Source: Bigelowiella natans CCMP2755 (lineage: Eukaryota; Cercozoa; Chlorarachniophyceae). From it: DNA of 43,545 nt. Of this stretch, positions 14,758-26,967 are shown piece by piece. The position numbers and the translations under genes were made by a program. Numbering within the stretch: the first letter of the stretch is position 1; the number at the start of each line of letters is the position of its first letter. Location of the stretch: positions 1 to 43,545 of the forward strand of contig ADNK01000262.1 of assembly GCA_000320545.1 (NCBI GenBank), written 5' to 3'. Below the pieces are notes generated by a model. It searched no databases. It saw only the letters and a program-made list of their open reading frames with translations, and was not told the origin of the DNA.

Positions 14758-16569
14758 ATGAGCGAGCGGAAAGCCCGTGAAGGGGGGGGAAAGAAGAGCG
14801 CTGCGCAATCCAAAGGCGTTGATCAAGATGAACTCTCGAATAAGAACAGCGAGGTCATCATGCAATTTTGACGTCAGCGCGTTGAAATAGCTAATCTTTT
14901 TGAAAATGCTTCAGGAGAATAAAGAAGATGACCTTCCTGGACCACGTCCCCTCCCGCAAACCTTAACAGATGAGGTGGTCCTATTTTATTTCAATACAAT
15001 AACTAGCCAACTACAATCATTTGCGTTTCCAGCTTTTCACATGTTTGAAATATAATGCAGGAGCTCTTCATGTGGTTTGATACCCAACTAGCGATGAAGA
15101 ATATGGTCTCGACTGCATCCGAAACGACACTAAAACAAATAATAGTGTGTGTATAATATAATATGATTTTCGTGGAATACGTCCATTGTCATATACACGT
15201 ACTGTCCAAATATCTGTCTGTGTTTGTACATGTGTGTATGCGTGTGAGACTCTCTAAAGACACTTCCCACCCAGATCATCATGGAGCAAGAGCAGGCTAT
15301 CGTTACACTTAATAAGATCTTATGCGACATCGCCTTAAGACGTAGCAATACGTCAGTCAACAGTCCATCAACAAAGACTAAAACTGAACACTCGGATCTT
15401 GCCGTTCTGCAGGTGAGAGGATTTTCACTCAAAGTCACCCGTATACACTCCGAGAGATCAAATTTCATCCTGCATTCACTTAATACCACTAATTTTCCTG
15501 ATTTATCTTTCCTATAGAAACAATTGGAGCGATGTGAGATGGAGTTGGCTGATGCGGAGAGGGAGAGGGATTACCTCACAAAGCAACTTCAGATGAGGTG
15601 GTAGATCTGTAGTGATGAAGTAGTAATTTCCAAATAATAAAGGGATTGTTTGCTAAAACGCTAATCTGGTGCCTCCATAATTCCTTACACCATGGTGTCT
15701 CCTTACCTAACAGGGGGTCACAGGTTAATACGCCTGAGTTGACTCGGGAGGCGAAGCAGCCTCAGCCTCCGACTGAGGAGATGTTATTTGCGCGTTTTGC
15801 ATCGCCCGGGAGCAAGAGTTCGCTGCTGAAGAAAAGACTGTATAGAGATAATCCTGCTGAAGCTAGTCTACGAGGAAATTTAAGGAAAAATATTGACCAT
15901 AAGGTTGGGTTGTTACTCTGATTAGCATTAACATTATGATATGGTAAGTTGTCACAGCGATATTAAGCAGCTCTATTTTCATCATCCTATATGGAACACC
16001 GCCCGTACAATTATCTTTTTAAAAAATTTCTTGCCATCATCATCGTCATCATCATCATTATCATCATCAATCATTGCCGTTCTTGTGGCCATAATCATAC
16101 CAATTTTTCTTTCAACAAATACCTTCGTCTCCTCTGCCAAGCATTCATTATATCTGTTTGATCTGATCTACTCTTCTACCAAACCAGCCTCGCGCAGACC
16201 CTTGCTGCTCGTTTTCTCTTACTCCAGATAGTAAGAGAGAAGGACGATCCTCCAAAGCAGAGCCCTCCCTCTCCCTCTCACCACTAAAACAGCCCCGAAG
16301 CGTGGACAACGACAGGAAGGAAGGCATTCTCAAGACTTCATCGTTCTCGCCGTCCTTGCAGCATTCTGGATCATCATCAGCAGCAGCATTACCACAAACC
16401 CCATCATCATCTTCATCATTATCGATACCATTATCTAAGTTACCAAATGGTGAAAACACTTGTGCTAGCAATAGGAGTAAAAAGTGTGCGAAGAATGGTA
16501 GTCGACCTTGTGGCGATACCAAAGACATGAATCCTTCGAGCAGAAACATCCGTACCGAGAAAAAAACAA

Positions 16570-16601
<32 letters not shown>

Positions 16602-16970
16602 ATACCTCTCCGAAGAAATGTTACGTCGAGGGAAGAAAAACATTCGGTCCGTAGAGTATTTCTTTTATGTGCCTTGTTTTCGTTTGCTTGTTGCATACGA
16701 GCTTGTTTGTATAATATATCGTTCTATTATTGATTTTTGTGCACTATTACACACACACACACACACATTATTCTATGAAACAGAGTGATGAGATTCCTGT
16801 ATCCACTCCCTCATCGCGTCGGCGTCCTCCTCCAGAAATCCATACGGCGACAACACCAACACTCCCAGAAAGCTCAAATGGATCACTTACACCTATGCCA
16901 CCGTCACCGAAACCCCGGGATGGAAAACACAATGTCATCATGGAAAAAAATTATTATTGTATATATTATT

Positions 16971-17033
<63 letters not shown>

Positions 17034-18163
17034 GGAGAGAGTAAATGAAAGTAGAAGATCCAATAGGATGGATTGGGAAGCAGGCAGAGCTAAAGTTCAT
17101 TAATCACTACATTAGGGATACCGAAACAGACGTGCTTCGACACCAGCATTTCTTTTTGGCACAAAGTAGTAGTAAGTAGCATATGTTGGTGGTGGTGGTG
17201 TTGCTGTTACTAGTGGTGGTGGGTTTAGAAAAGTCTAGTCGTAGGAGTAGCCGAAGAGGGCTGGGAAATACAATGAAGAAACGATGACGGAATTGTTTTC
17301 GACGGGAAAATGTGAAGAATGAAAGACTACCTACAACGCATTCTCTTAAACCTTGCACATCGCCATACCATGGTATGACTGTCTCTATGTGGTGAAATCT
17401 TCGTTGCTTGCTATTCCATCCGATTCTCAGTTTAGAAGGGTGTTTGGAGATAGAAAAGGGATTGAGAGCCATACACAGAGCTGTGTATCGTAAAGGAGGA
17501 CGGAAAGCTACACGGGTTCGTCTATCTATGCACACTCACGCAAATATCATATGAGAAATAAGACTAATTTCTTTCTTGCGCTGGTTGCAGAAGCCCATCA
17601 GAGTCCTGATGTTTTTTCTTTGAATTGTTCTTCGTTGCATCTTTGTGATCTGATTTCGCCAGCTTTACAAGCATATGTGCCGGGGGAAGGATGCACTTTA
17701 CAGGTTACTCCAAATAACTAAGCACAAATGAAATTCCTCTCTATTTACCCCCCCTCTTTATCCTGATACACACACACTCTATACAATTCGACCTTATCGG
17801 CATCCAGAAATGGATTTCGGGATGAGATGGCACTGTTGGGCGCTTCTGTCGAGCCCATTATAGGTGGGAACTCGCATTGATTTCTTGCACTGTGTAGCAA
17901 ATATTCTGTTTGAATAGAGACTTTACTGCGTTCCTTCCCCTCCCCTACCTTCCATCTAACCCATTAATGATATTAATTGGTGACCATGTACAATAGTGGA
18001 CGCTATTTTCTCGAGCTTTGCAACTTCATCGCGGAGGATGACTTGCAGTGATTTCGTGAAGATGCTCGCGGCATCTGGGACCGCAATGTTGGAAGAGGAG
18101 AAAGTGAAGAAGGGGAAAGAAATGGGAAAAGGACGAGACATTCACTTGAAGAGCGACAAGTGA
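14758..18163 (+). CDS. Unrecognised coiled-coil and Ser-rich protein, multi-exon
   Basis: I do not recognise this gene. Exons that keep phase: 14758-14853 (start MSERKAREGGGKKSAAQSKG), 14915-14974, 15061-15144, 15275-15412, 15518-15597, 15714-15903, 16188-16655, 16784-16933. They give 422 codons. Later exons are less certain: one near 17583-17700 (reading CDLISPALQAYVPGEGC), one near 17800-17860 (DEMALLGASVEPII), and a final one from about 17990 to the stop at 18161-18163 (MTCSDFVKMLAASG, then a Lys-rich end). The protein is hydrophilic. It has a short coiled coil (QLERCEMELADAERERDYL), a basic patch (KSSLLKKRLYRDNPAEASL) and a long Ser/Pro-rich region with a TCA-encoded poly-Ser tract at about 16570-16600. 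It sits head to head with HOP2. A structural role (cytoskeletal, chromosomal or centrosomal) would fit the composition, but nothing proves it. Confidence 0.65.
16570..17030. repeat. (TCA)n, (AC)n and (TA)n microsatellites
   Basis: The TCA repeat at about 16570-16601 is inside a coding exon and yields poly-Ser. The AC repeat at about 16749-16768 and the TA repeat at about 16976-17030 are intronic. Confidence 0.9.
17040..17580. other. Unresolved stretch, probably intronic
   Basis: No exon is assigned. Both strands carry medium-length open frames without recognised domains. One plus-strand frame at about 17430-17550 (GLRAIHRAVYRKGGRKATR) could be an exon of the surrounding gene, but I could not place its splice sites. 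Confidence 0.3.
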
Positions 18164-18987
18164 ACATCACGTACAGAAACAGTCATGATTAGAATGCTCG
18201 TGATGATGCCAGAAGTAATTTTGTCATTCTTCTCAAAATGTATTTTCAGTGTAGCAGCTTTGTGAGACCATGCGATGCAGTGAACAGCATGACGGGTGGC
18301 GTGTGTTGGTGTGCACGTCTAGACGTACTAGCGTGCTTGTGAAGGCAATGTGTTGCTGTACATGCGGCCGTCCAGTTGTGACATGTGCACTCACACAGCA
18401 TTGAGCATCACACGTGCTGATGCCGCCGATCGCACTTCTAGAACACGCAACAAAGCATTGCCAAATCAATGCACACGAATCAGCGCTAGAGCGCTGGCTA
18501 GCTGGCGGAGCGCACAATTCAACGCTAGAACGTTACGACTGGACGCACTAGCGCACGTTTAACATTGAGCATTGAGCCACGCATCACATTGATGCAAAAC
18601 CTGCATGCGCAAGCAAGAACCACATGGGAAACAAGCGTTTGCACCCCGGTATGATTTGTGCGTGCGTGCGTCTTTCTCTCTCCCTCCCTCCCTCCCCCCC
18701 CTCCCTCTCTCTCTGATGGGTCTGTTCGTGTTTGTGTTTGTGTGTGTCTATGTTAAGACGGCACTTTTCAAAATATCAAAATATAAAAAGATCTAGATAT
18801 GGCCATGTAAATATGCATGTATTTAATCTAGTAATGATAGAGTAGGTATATTTTGCCTTTGGCATGCAACCAAAACACTGCGAATATACATACTAGTAAC
18901 AGTATACGTATGTCCATAAATGATGGTTATTTATTTACTTATCTTGTACATACAGAACAATTAGTAATCGTCAGGGCATCAATGACG
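18164..18987. other. Convergent spacer between coiled-coil gene and WGR-WWE gene
   Basis: Two 3' ends face each other here. The spacer contains palindrome-rich words around 18480-18560 (GCTAGAGCGCTGGCTAGC) and a TCCCTCCCTCCC-type pyrimidine run at about 18670-18715. No gene is supported. Confidence 0.6.
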
Positions 18988-20273
18988 TCATTTACGAGCA
19001 TTGGATTTGCTGCGGGCAATGCGACGATTTGCACGAATGACAGCTAATCGTGCTGTCGTCAGAAGATACCTTTCTGGTATGGAAATCATCTTATTATCTA
19101 GGCTCTTACTGAGGAGCAAAGCAGAGCGCACCTTTGCCAGTCTCCTAGACTTACGCACACCCGCTGGTACAGAGAAGAACCACTCAGGAAGCTGGATAGT
19201 TATCCCTGCTACTGCATTCCAATTGATACGCTTTCTTCCACGGGTAGCTCGCGCCTGCCTCCTAGCTTCCCGTTTCATATTGAAGATGGCGTCTTTTGAA
19301 GGTTTGGGCTTTCTAGCCTTTGATCCGGATTTTTTAACAATTTTAGTTGACCCTCTTTTTTTTGCAGTTTTAATGATTGTCGTTTTGGCCGATTTTCTTC
19401 GAATTGTTGCGTTCTTTCTGGGGGACTTCATGCTGGCAGCGTACGCAGGTTCGGTTACGGGGGGCGGGTGCATTCTTTTCGCCTTTGTGATGGCAGCATT
19501 CGCAGATTTGACCAAGGAGGGAGAAATTTGCTCATTTCCTTGATACACCTCTCGTCGTAGAACTCGTTTTTTGTGATTGTGGTGTTCGATGTTGGTCTGC
19601 TCCATCTCGTTGAAGTTAACGCTGTAGGTGTATGTTCCGCTCTTTATTGCGCGCACGCTGACGGCAGGATTTCGGCTCCAATCCTTAAAGGCGAAATCTA
19701 CGACGTCTGATGCCTCAAGATCGTAGTCATACCACCCAGTTGTTTTACCATCAACGTGATCATCGACATAGTATTGCCATGTGTGCGTACTGATTCCACC
19801 CTTTTGCCCTTGATCTCATCCTCCTGTTGGATCTCTTCGATACGTCCCTCATTTGGATGAGCACGAAAGCGACTCATCATCTTGTCATATTGTTTAGCTC
19901 TTTCCTGAGTCTCGTCAGCTTTCTCATGGCCCATTAAAGAGTACTTCCCTTCTTTTGGAACAAAACCCGTAAATCTTGACTGCCATTCGTTCCCTGTCTT
20001 CTTCTTGAATGTATCGATGAAAGCAGTCAAAGCTTCTTCTACCCTATCGTAGGCAGTAAGTTTAGATACCCCCCCTCCCCCAATTCGACCCCATCGGGCC
20101 CATATATAATAAATTTTGCTCTCAGATTCCCTGATGAGCTGTAGCACATAGAACTTCGAGTTGCGTTCAAGTCGACTTGCAGCTTGGAGAGTAGCTGTGA
20201 AAAAGCCAGAGCCATCCCTCACTACATGACTTTTGCCCTTTAACGGGCACTCGTCCTCAACCTTAGAGCCCAT
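18988..20273 (-). CDS. WGR + WWE domain protein (PARP-like accessory modules, no catalytic domain)
   Basis: The start ATG at 20273 leads straight into a WGR domain (about residues 5-105). Visible landmarks are NSKFYVLQLIRESES, YYIWARWGRIGGGGVSK, FIDTFKKKTGNEWQSR and KEGKYSLMGHEK. WGR domains bind DNA ends or nucleic acid in PARP1-3. Downstream, in a different frame beginning by 19815 and clear from 19779, is a WWE domain: WQYYVDDHVDGKTTGWYDYD, then SYSVNF-like TYTYSVNFNEMEQTNI and the RVLRRE end. WWE domains bind iso-ADP-ribose. The rest is Lys/Arg-rich and nuclear in character, ending near 18988. No ADP-ribosyltransferase fold is seen in the window. The frame change lies between 19779 and 19815 (a one-base shift); no GT-AG intron I tried restores it. 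The gene is divergent from FANCI with 189 bp between start codons, suggesting a link to DNA-damage signalling. Confidence 0.8.
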
Positions 20274-20462
20274 TGATGATGAGCAGAAATTCTTCTGGGT
20301 TGTGAGAGATGCGAATCCTTTTTCTCAATGAGTTTTGAGGTAAGACGACAAGCTTGTCTCACTAGCATAAGACCTTCCCGCGTTTTAATCAAATCCTTAT
20401 AATTTTGCAGTAATCCATGTTGTCGCCGTTTGAAATTCACAGCAATTTCCACTCTTCCGCAG
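20274..20462. promoter_or_regulatory. Short divergent promoter region, WGR-WWE gene and FANCI
   Basis: Only 189 bp separate the two opposite start codons. CTTCCCGC at 20374-20381 (GCGGGAAG on the other strand) resembles an E2F site. Untranslated leaders must overlap or be very short. A minus-strand open frame continues upstream of the WGR start, so an extra 5' exon there is not excluded. Confidence 0.55.
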
Positions 20463-23400
20463 ATGCCTGAGGTTGGCTCCCCACCCCCAGTGCATTCGAT
20501 TATCTAAAGTTTCGAATCGTAACCCAATTTAGGAAAATGGAGAGGATGGAGTGGATAACACGGAACTAAAGGCCATGGAGAGGGATGATGGGGAAAATAC
20601 CGCCTCTTCCGAACTCAATCAGGATAAAGATGGGCAGGATCAAGATGCTGAAGTGGCTAACCTGCTTGGAAAGGTGCATGATCCTGATTAATTTGTCTCA
20701 AATTCTAACATGTGCCTTATCCTCATAGATCGGCACAAGTATGAATATTGAGGCCTCACGGAACTTAATTTCATCGCTGCTCGGGTTCAAGGGCAAAAGG
20801 CGGAGGAAAATTGTTCAGGAAGTAGCGAAAATGGTGTGCAGCTTGAAAATGAACAGTAGTGAAGCCTCGCAGGTTGCAGCTACACTAAGTAATAGCTTAA
20901 GGAATGCCAAGACTTCAATGGTGGTTCTCTTCCTCAGCGAAATGATCAATCTACTCTCCTCTACTAATACTGTTGCAACCATCCCTGAAATAATTCACAA
21001 AATATATTGGCTTGTGAGCAAGTCTGACGGCCACGTGGATTGTACCGAGATAGATCTTGAACCAATGAGCTCTGATGAATTTCAAGATTATATATGTTCG
21101 CGGTTATGCAGAGTAACGTGGGCGCCTGCACTTATATGTCCATTGACAACGATAATCAACGATTTCCCTTTTACCCGAGATCAACTGCGAATGCTAATTG
21201 TCAAAATTCACAAAAATGCAAAACGTCTGGAAAGAACGCAAATTCCAGCCTTTGTCTACCAGAACCTTCTGATGGCGTCGAAAGGACAAAGAATACGAAT
21301 ACTCCACTTCATTTCAGAGCTCTTTGATGATGCTCAAAGTTCGTTGAATCGAAGTGAGAAAAAACAGATGCTTCAGATTCAAGGCACAGTCCTCCTTCAC
21401 TTCGACTTCACCATAAAGCATGATCAGCAGATGGGTAACTGTCTCCTGAATCTTGTCAAGCAAAATGAAATCCAGATGAGTCCTTTCTGTATGGCTATAG
21501 TTCTTTCCCTTGGACGGATCCAACGGTACCAGAACAAAGTCATTTCATTTCTGACGAATTATATCGTGGACTACTACACGGGGGAGGAAAAATGCAAAAA
21601 TTCCCCCTGGCTAAAAGATATAGTGAAAAATAATGGTGATCTGCATGCAAAAGTACCTCGAGTGATCCAAAGGGTGCTGTCTAATACACATCGAGGCTGG
21701 GATCATATTATCCCGAGCTTGCTGGAGCTCGGTATGCAGCTGATTGATCGAAAATTAAAGAGTAGCGCCTCAAACCGAGGAACATCAAAGTCCAGTGGTG
21801 TATCTGACAATACATTGCCAAATCTTCGTCTTGAGGACGATGACAGATCTAGAGTTCCAGCCGACATTAACATTATCTGGCAGGGAGCTCAGATTCTTCG
21901 AAAGCTCTTTAAGTACCACAAGGTCGTTCGAAAGGAGCTTTTGGAGAACCTATTGTTTCGACTTATCACAGGAGAAAATCCTGTTGCAGCATTGGAGATT
22001 CTAAACGTAATTTTGTCCCAAAATCTCATCGCAGCCATGGAGTTTCTTCCAAACATAAAGGACACGCTGGACTATCTAGGGTTCATGCAACCCGCTGTCG
22101 CTGTCCGACTTATCCAAGTCCTGAAGCCACTTCTCCTCACACGGAAGAGTTTGAAAGATCACGTTGTAATGGTTCTCCGGAAAGCGATGTTCAATCACGA
22201 ATTGCCCTCCAGGCTGGTGGCCGCAAAAGGATTCCTGAGTCTTTTCGATCAGGGTATATCGGAGAGCTTCTCTCTCAGTCAATCCAGCCAAAGCAGCTCC
22301 CAATCGTCTTCGGAATCTAGTGAGGACATGCAGATGTTCTTACAAGCTCTGAGTATCCTGCGACGTTGCTTGACCCAACAGGCTGCGGTGAGGAAGGAAG
22401 TGTATTCAGGTTTGAGCAATTTGTACAGCAGGAAACCCAAGCTTCAGTCTTACATTTTAGATCTCTTTCAAGCCCAGCTTCGCAAATACTACGAGACTGA
22501 CCTTAAATGTGAGAGGCCACTGAAAATTAAAAAGTGCCTCTCGACGTCAGGAGTCCAGCTTGAACCTCTTCCTGAGCTTCTGATTGCCATATTTCGATGC
22601 TTGTCATCTTCTCACCCTCGTACCAAAGATTACACCCCATCGTTCAAGATGTTGAAAGAATGGGTGAAAAGTATCTTAAAAAGGTTGGTTCAGATGAACA
22701 TCGGCGATTATGAATTGAAGCCCCCAGCATCTGCGGACTTATCGGAAGCTGAAGCAGAGCACCTGAATTTACAAATCAATTGCTTGCGAGGTGTGGTAGA
22801 GAGCTGCTTGGACTACTGCATTTCTAAGTTCACTTCTTCAGGGAAGCTTTGCGAATCGGAGTCTGGCTTTGACTGGATCGCAAAGTTAATAAAGCACGAT
22901 GAGGACCTTATCGGCCTCAAGCTTTCGAAGCCGGGGAAAAAGAAGTCGCCGAAAAAATCAAAACACGAGAGCGTTACCCCGTTGCTGTCTCAAAAGTCAA
23001 TAGCAGGGCTAGTTGGGGTTATTGCAGTAGGAGATGATTCGAAACTGAGGCAAAAGGTTGCTGGCAATATCCACCTAATATCGTATATCTTGGGAGTTGC
23101 AAATCGATATCTCAGTAGTAGTAGTGGAGATGGGCACTTGGGTGATGAGGAAAGAACTGAACGAAGAGAATTCTGTTTCTCTATAGCAGCTAACGTCGCT
23201 CGTCTCTTCGAGCTGCATGTGAAGAGAATCGATGATGGTGCAAACATGGGGCGGGGAGGGGTAGACTCTCTAGCCCTCCTTTCAATCAAGATATTCATTG
23301 GATGCCTGGATATCTTGAAATATGGGTCAAGAAAAAACAAGATTCACTTCTTGGAACTTTTCTATAGACACTCACCCGTTGAAAGCGACCGCAATCCTGA

Positions 23401-24829
23401 TTCTGTTGTTGGAGCTTTGTCGCTAATGGAAGTATACTTCAACAAACTCATCAGCAACGCATACAACGAGGAGGCCCTGTGCTTGCTCAAAGCGCTAGAA
23501 ACCATTAGCGGAATCCTAATCGAAGGCAACGAGCAGCAGGCTGACGGAAAAGAGCAGCAAGGCGACGACCAGGACCGCCAGGAGTCCGATTCCGAGATGC
23601 ATCTAAAATGGCTGAAGAGAATGTGTAAGTTGCAACCGTTCAGACTTTGCGATAGAATCAACGCACAATCGCTAGTTCGTGCGCAAATGTTCTTCAAACA
23701 GTTTTTCCCTGATGAGTGATGCATGTGTTGCGATTCTATTTAGGTTCCGAGAAAGAGATCACCCACGGTAAGCTTGCCTTCGCACTTATGGAATACCTTA
23801 TCCACAGAGCTGGCTCCCCAAAGTCGGCTCTACAGAACGTTCTCGAAGCCTCGCAGGACTTACTAACGCTGCACGGAGATATAGCGGAGGAACAGCAACC
23901 ATCAAGCGATGTGCAGTACGCCTTCATAAATGGGGCGACGGTGAGCATGGTGCTCAAGTCTGTGATGAAATATGTTGATGGCAGTTTGGTGGAAGTCGAA
24001 TGGATGCTCCGATATCTAAATGCTGTCGGGGTTTGCATCCCTAACGGAGAGGAGGGAGATGAGGACGGAGACCTTGATCTGAAGATCGAGCTTGTCGAGC
24101 ACCAGAAGGCCTTCGAAGACGCGGTCTTTGTACGTCTCATCGATGCGAGCGCTGTGCTGAACATATTTGTGATGTCTAGAATCCATGGTGACAGCGTGCA
24201 AGAGCTGCTCAAGGTCCTGACAAAGATGTTCAAGCTTGTCACGAACGGTTGCAAGCTTCTCACGAAAACCAAGAAGAAGCCGTCGTCGAAGTTTCGCAAG
24301 TTGATCCAAGTGACATGCAAGCAGCTGACCGTCAAGGTCTACCCGTTTATCCTTTTCGAGCAGCAAATGAACGGCGAGGATGCATCGGACACGAAGTCCA
24401 AAATTGCCAAGGAGTCGCGTGTGATACCTGGCCTGATTTTCCAGCTCGAGCAATTTGAGAAGTGCCTCTTCCAACTTGCTAGGAACAGCAAGGTCGATCT
24501 GACCCGATGGATGAAGCACAGCACGGCGCGCGATTTCAGAATCCTCACCTCAAATCTCAAGAGCCAGGACAAGGAGAAGGCGGGTGATGAGGGGGAGGCC
24601 GGGGGGCAGGATGGAGGAGCCCAGAAAAAAAAGAAAACGAAGTCCAAATCCAATAAGAACAAGAAAAGGAAGAAAAAGGTTAGCAGTGTCATATTGTTAC
24701 CATTAAGAAATTGGATTGTAAGATCACGTGTCTGATACACATAACTTTGTGCAGAGGAAAAGGGATAAAGAAATCTCACAGTCATCCAAATCTGCAACGT
24801 CGGAAATGGTATGTGTGAATCTCCGTCTC

Positions 24830-24874
<45 letters not shown>

Positions 24875-24959
24875 CTCTCTCTCTCTCAAATTCTTAGATC
24901 TATGATATTTCAAAAAATACTTTCGAGAGATCTAGAGAGTTTGCCTTTCTCCATTCTTC

Positions 24960-25035
<76 letters not shown>

Positions 25036-25642
25036 TGCGTATTTGTCATCATAAGGCAGCTTTTTAATTTGGTAACACTCCCCATGATGACTATTATCCA
25101 CTCGTTTTAAGGCCGAGGCCAAAGTTGACGATGGAGCAGATAGGAAGGAGGAAGAAGAGGAGGGGGGGGAGCTGGTGGCAGCAGGAGAAGAGGAAGAGGA
25201 GATCGGTGAAGAAGAGGCGGATAACGGAGAGGAGCTAGAGGAAAGACAGGTCGCACCGAACCAAGCCATGGAGCAAATCGAAGAGATCGATCGTATGTGC
25301 GAGGAGGAGGAGGAAGAGGATGATGAAGATGATGGCGAGAATAATGCGGAGAATATTCCCCCTCCGACCTCAAATTCGTCCAGAAGACTCTCAGGAGAAA
25401 AAAGACAGCGGATAGAAAGCGACCCACAGCATCGGCGTAGGAAGAAACGCAATGCATTTAAAGCCAGAACCTTCTATGAGGACGAGTGCGAAGATGACGG
25501 TGCAGGAAACGAGGAGGACAACGAAGAAGACATCAACGAAGATGAAGCTATTCCAGGTGAGGATCTTGCCTGCGGCGGGAAAGAGATTGAAGACCGCATG
25601 CTTGAAGCTGGGGAAGAGAGCGAGGATATCAACGAAACATAA
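20463..25642 (+). CDS. FANCI: FANCI, Fanconi anaemia group I protein
   Basis: Partner of FANCD2 in the clamp that marks interstrand crosslinks and stalled forks. Six exons in phase: 20463-20489, 20533-20673, 20729-23624, 23744-24678, 24755-24808, 25112-25642, giving 1527 residues (human about 1328). Matches to FANCI are strong throughout: QIPAFVYQNLLMASKGQRIR, SPFCMAIVLSLGRIQRYQNK, MVLRKAMFNHELPSR, LRRCLTQQAAVRKEVYSGL, PGLIFQLEQFEKCLFQLA and NSKVDLTRWMKHSTARDFRI. The phosphorylation region keeps several SQ dipeptides (SLSQSSQSSSQS). The lysine matching the human ubiquitin acceptor (K523) is a leucine at about residue 552, with a lysine four residues later (about 556). The N-terminus adds an acidic lead. 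The C-terminus adds a basic Lys run, then a long Glu/Asp-rich tail with RRRKKRNAFKARTF. The (CT)n and (TA)n repeats at 24832-25032 lie in the last intron. Confidence 0.96.
24832..25032. repeat. (CT)n and (TA)n microsatellites in last FANCI intron
   Basis: CT runs occupy about 24832-24890 and 24958-25003, followed directly by TA repeats to about 25032. On the coding strand these give long pyrimidine tracts upstream of the acceptor at 25110-25111. Confidence 0.95.
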
Positions 25643-26967
25643 TGGAGTTGTATACATGTAACATCGCTGTACGCCATCCATCTAGATGCTGTGTAACATG
25701 CCTGTATTAGCAATGACAGGGGTCTGTCATTTTAGACTTCAAAATTGTGGTGCTGATATAATTCGCCAGCTGCATTGATGCCCTCTAGCTCTCATGTACG
25801 TCGATCCCAATTGTTGTGAATCATCAATGTCAATCGCACTGATGTCCACTGCTCCATTGTGCTTCGAAGCGGACGCATGACATCTAGACATTGTGCCAGA
25901 TGTACACGTGATAATAGACACAGGAATCCCACATGCATGTGGTATGTATGGTATTCCCTGTCTACAATGAGTATCCTCGAGTCTATATATAATACTCGCG
26001 CATAGCGCGCGCAGTAGGCAGCCACATGACGCGATGATAGTACATGATGCGCTGATGCGGCGACCAGTAGCGCATCGCGCGGCGCTCGCTAGCTAGCTTG
26101 CATGCCCTGTATCGACAGCATGCCCTATCTAGTTATGTAGCTATTAGTGCAATGGTCACAAGTCCGCTAGCGCGCAAAGCAGGATGATTGGCCAACGCAG
26201 ACTCACAACAGCAATGCACCGTCTATAGCCGTGCCGCGGTACATGTGGCGCCTGGCAGGCACCACACGGCAGGTTAGCAGGGATCAAACGTAATGAGCAA
26301 GGCGTCAAAAAGGAGGACAGTCAAAGCAGCACATCTAGACATGGATGTGAGACGGATGTATTGAATATGTAAATAAATTGTTTTTTGTCAAATTGTAACC
26401 TTATTGATGTAGCTATGTGCAAAGCAGCAGCTACACAGCGCTTATAAACATTGAATCTATCTGTCCCTGTTGTTACATGCTAGATCGACATGCATGTGAG
26501 TGTGTGCTGCGCATGCACTGTTGCTCAACGTGTGTACGTAACTACACAGATGGACACGAGTTCCTCTGTACGCACACATACGGGGTTTCATCCGTATGCT
26601 AGCATGGAGCTATGCAGCTATGGCTCACTGTAAGTCCCAGATATATTTGGCATGTCAGGCAAACGTAAATTTGAAACGCGATAAGCGTGAGGACCATGCT
26701 AGCATGCCAACAAGCCAGATGCAACTAGCGAATAGATTCAACATCATGTTTGTTGCGGCTATAGCTTATGCTGCGATCCGATGTTTTGTCATCATCCATG
26801 TCTCATATTGGTGATACACTACTATATGCATATCAACAGCCACTTTCGTTGAAATAAATTTGACACAACATGGAACGTCGATCAACTTACTCAGTATTGG
26901 TGTGAATAAGACATATATACAAATACCAAAAACGATGTACTTTTATGCAAGGTATCTGCACACAATG
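25643..26967. other. Convergent spacer between FANCI and WDR54-like gene
   Basis: About 1.3 kb with no supported gene. The region 25990-26110 is rich in GCGC, CGCGCG and CTAG palindromes; GCATGC and CATGCATG words recur through 25930-26720. An AATAAATTG sequence at about 26371 could be a poly(A) signal, but this is weak. Confidence 0.7.

Noticed and set aside
20274-20452. Minus-strand frame upstream of the WGR start
   Set aside because: It lacks an ATG at its 5' end and overlaps the FANCI promoter. It is kept only as a possible extra exon.
26417-26814. Small plus-strand frames in the FANCI-WDR54 spacer
   Set aside because: They lack domains and lie in palindrome-rich convergent spacer DNA.
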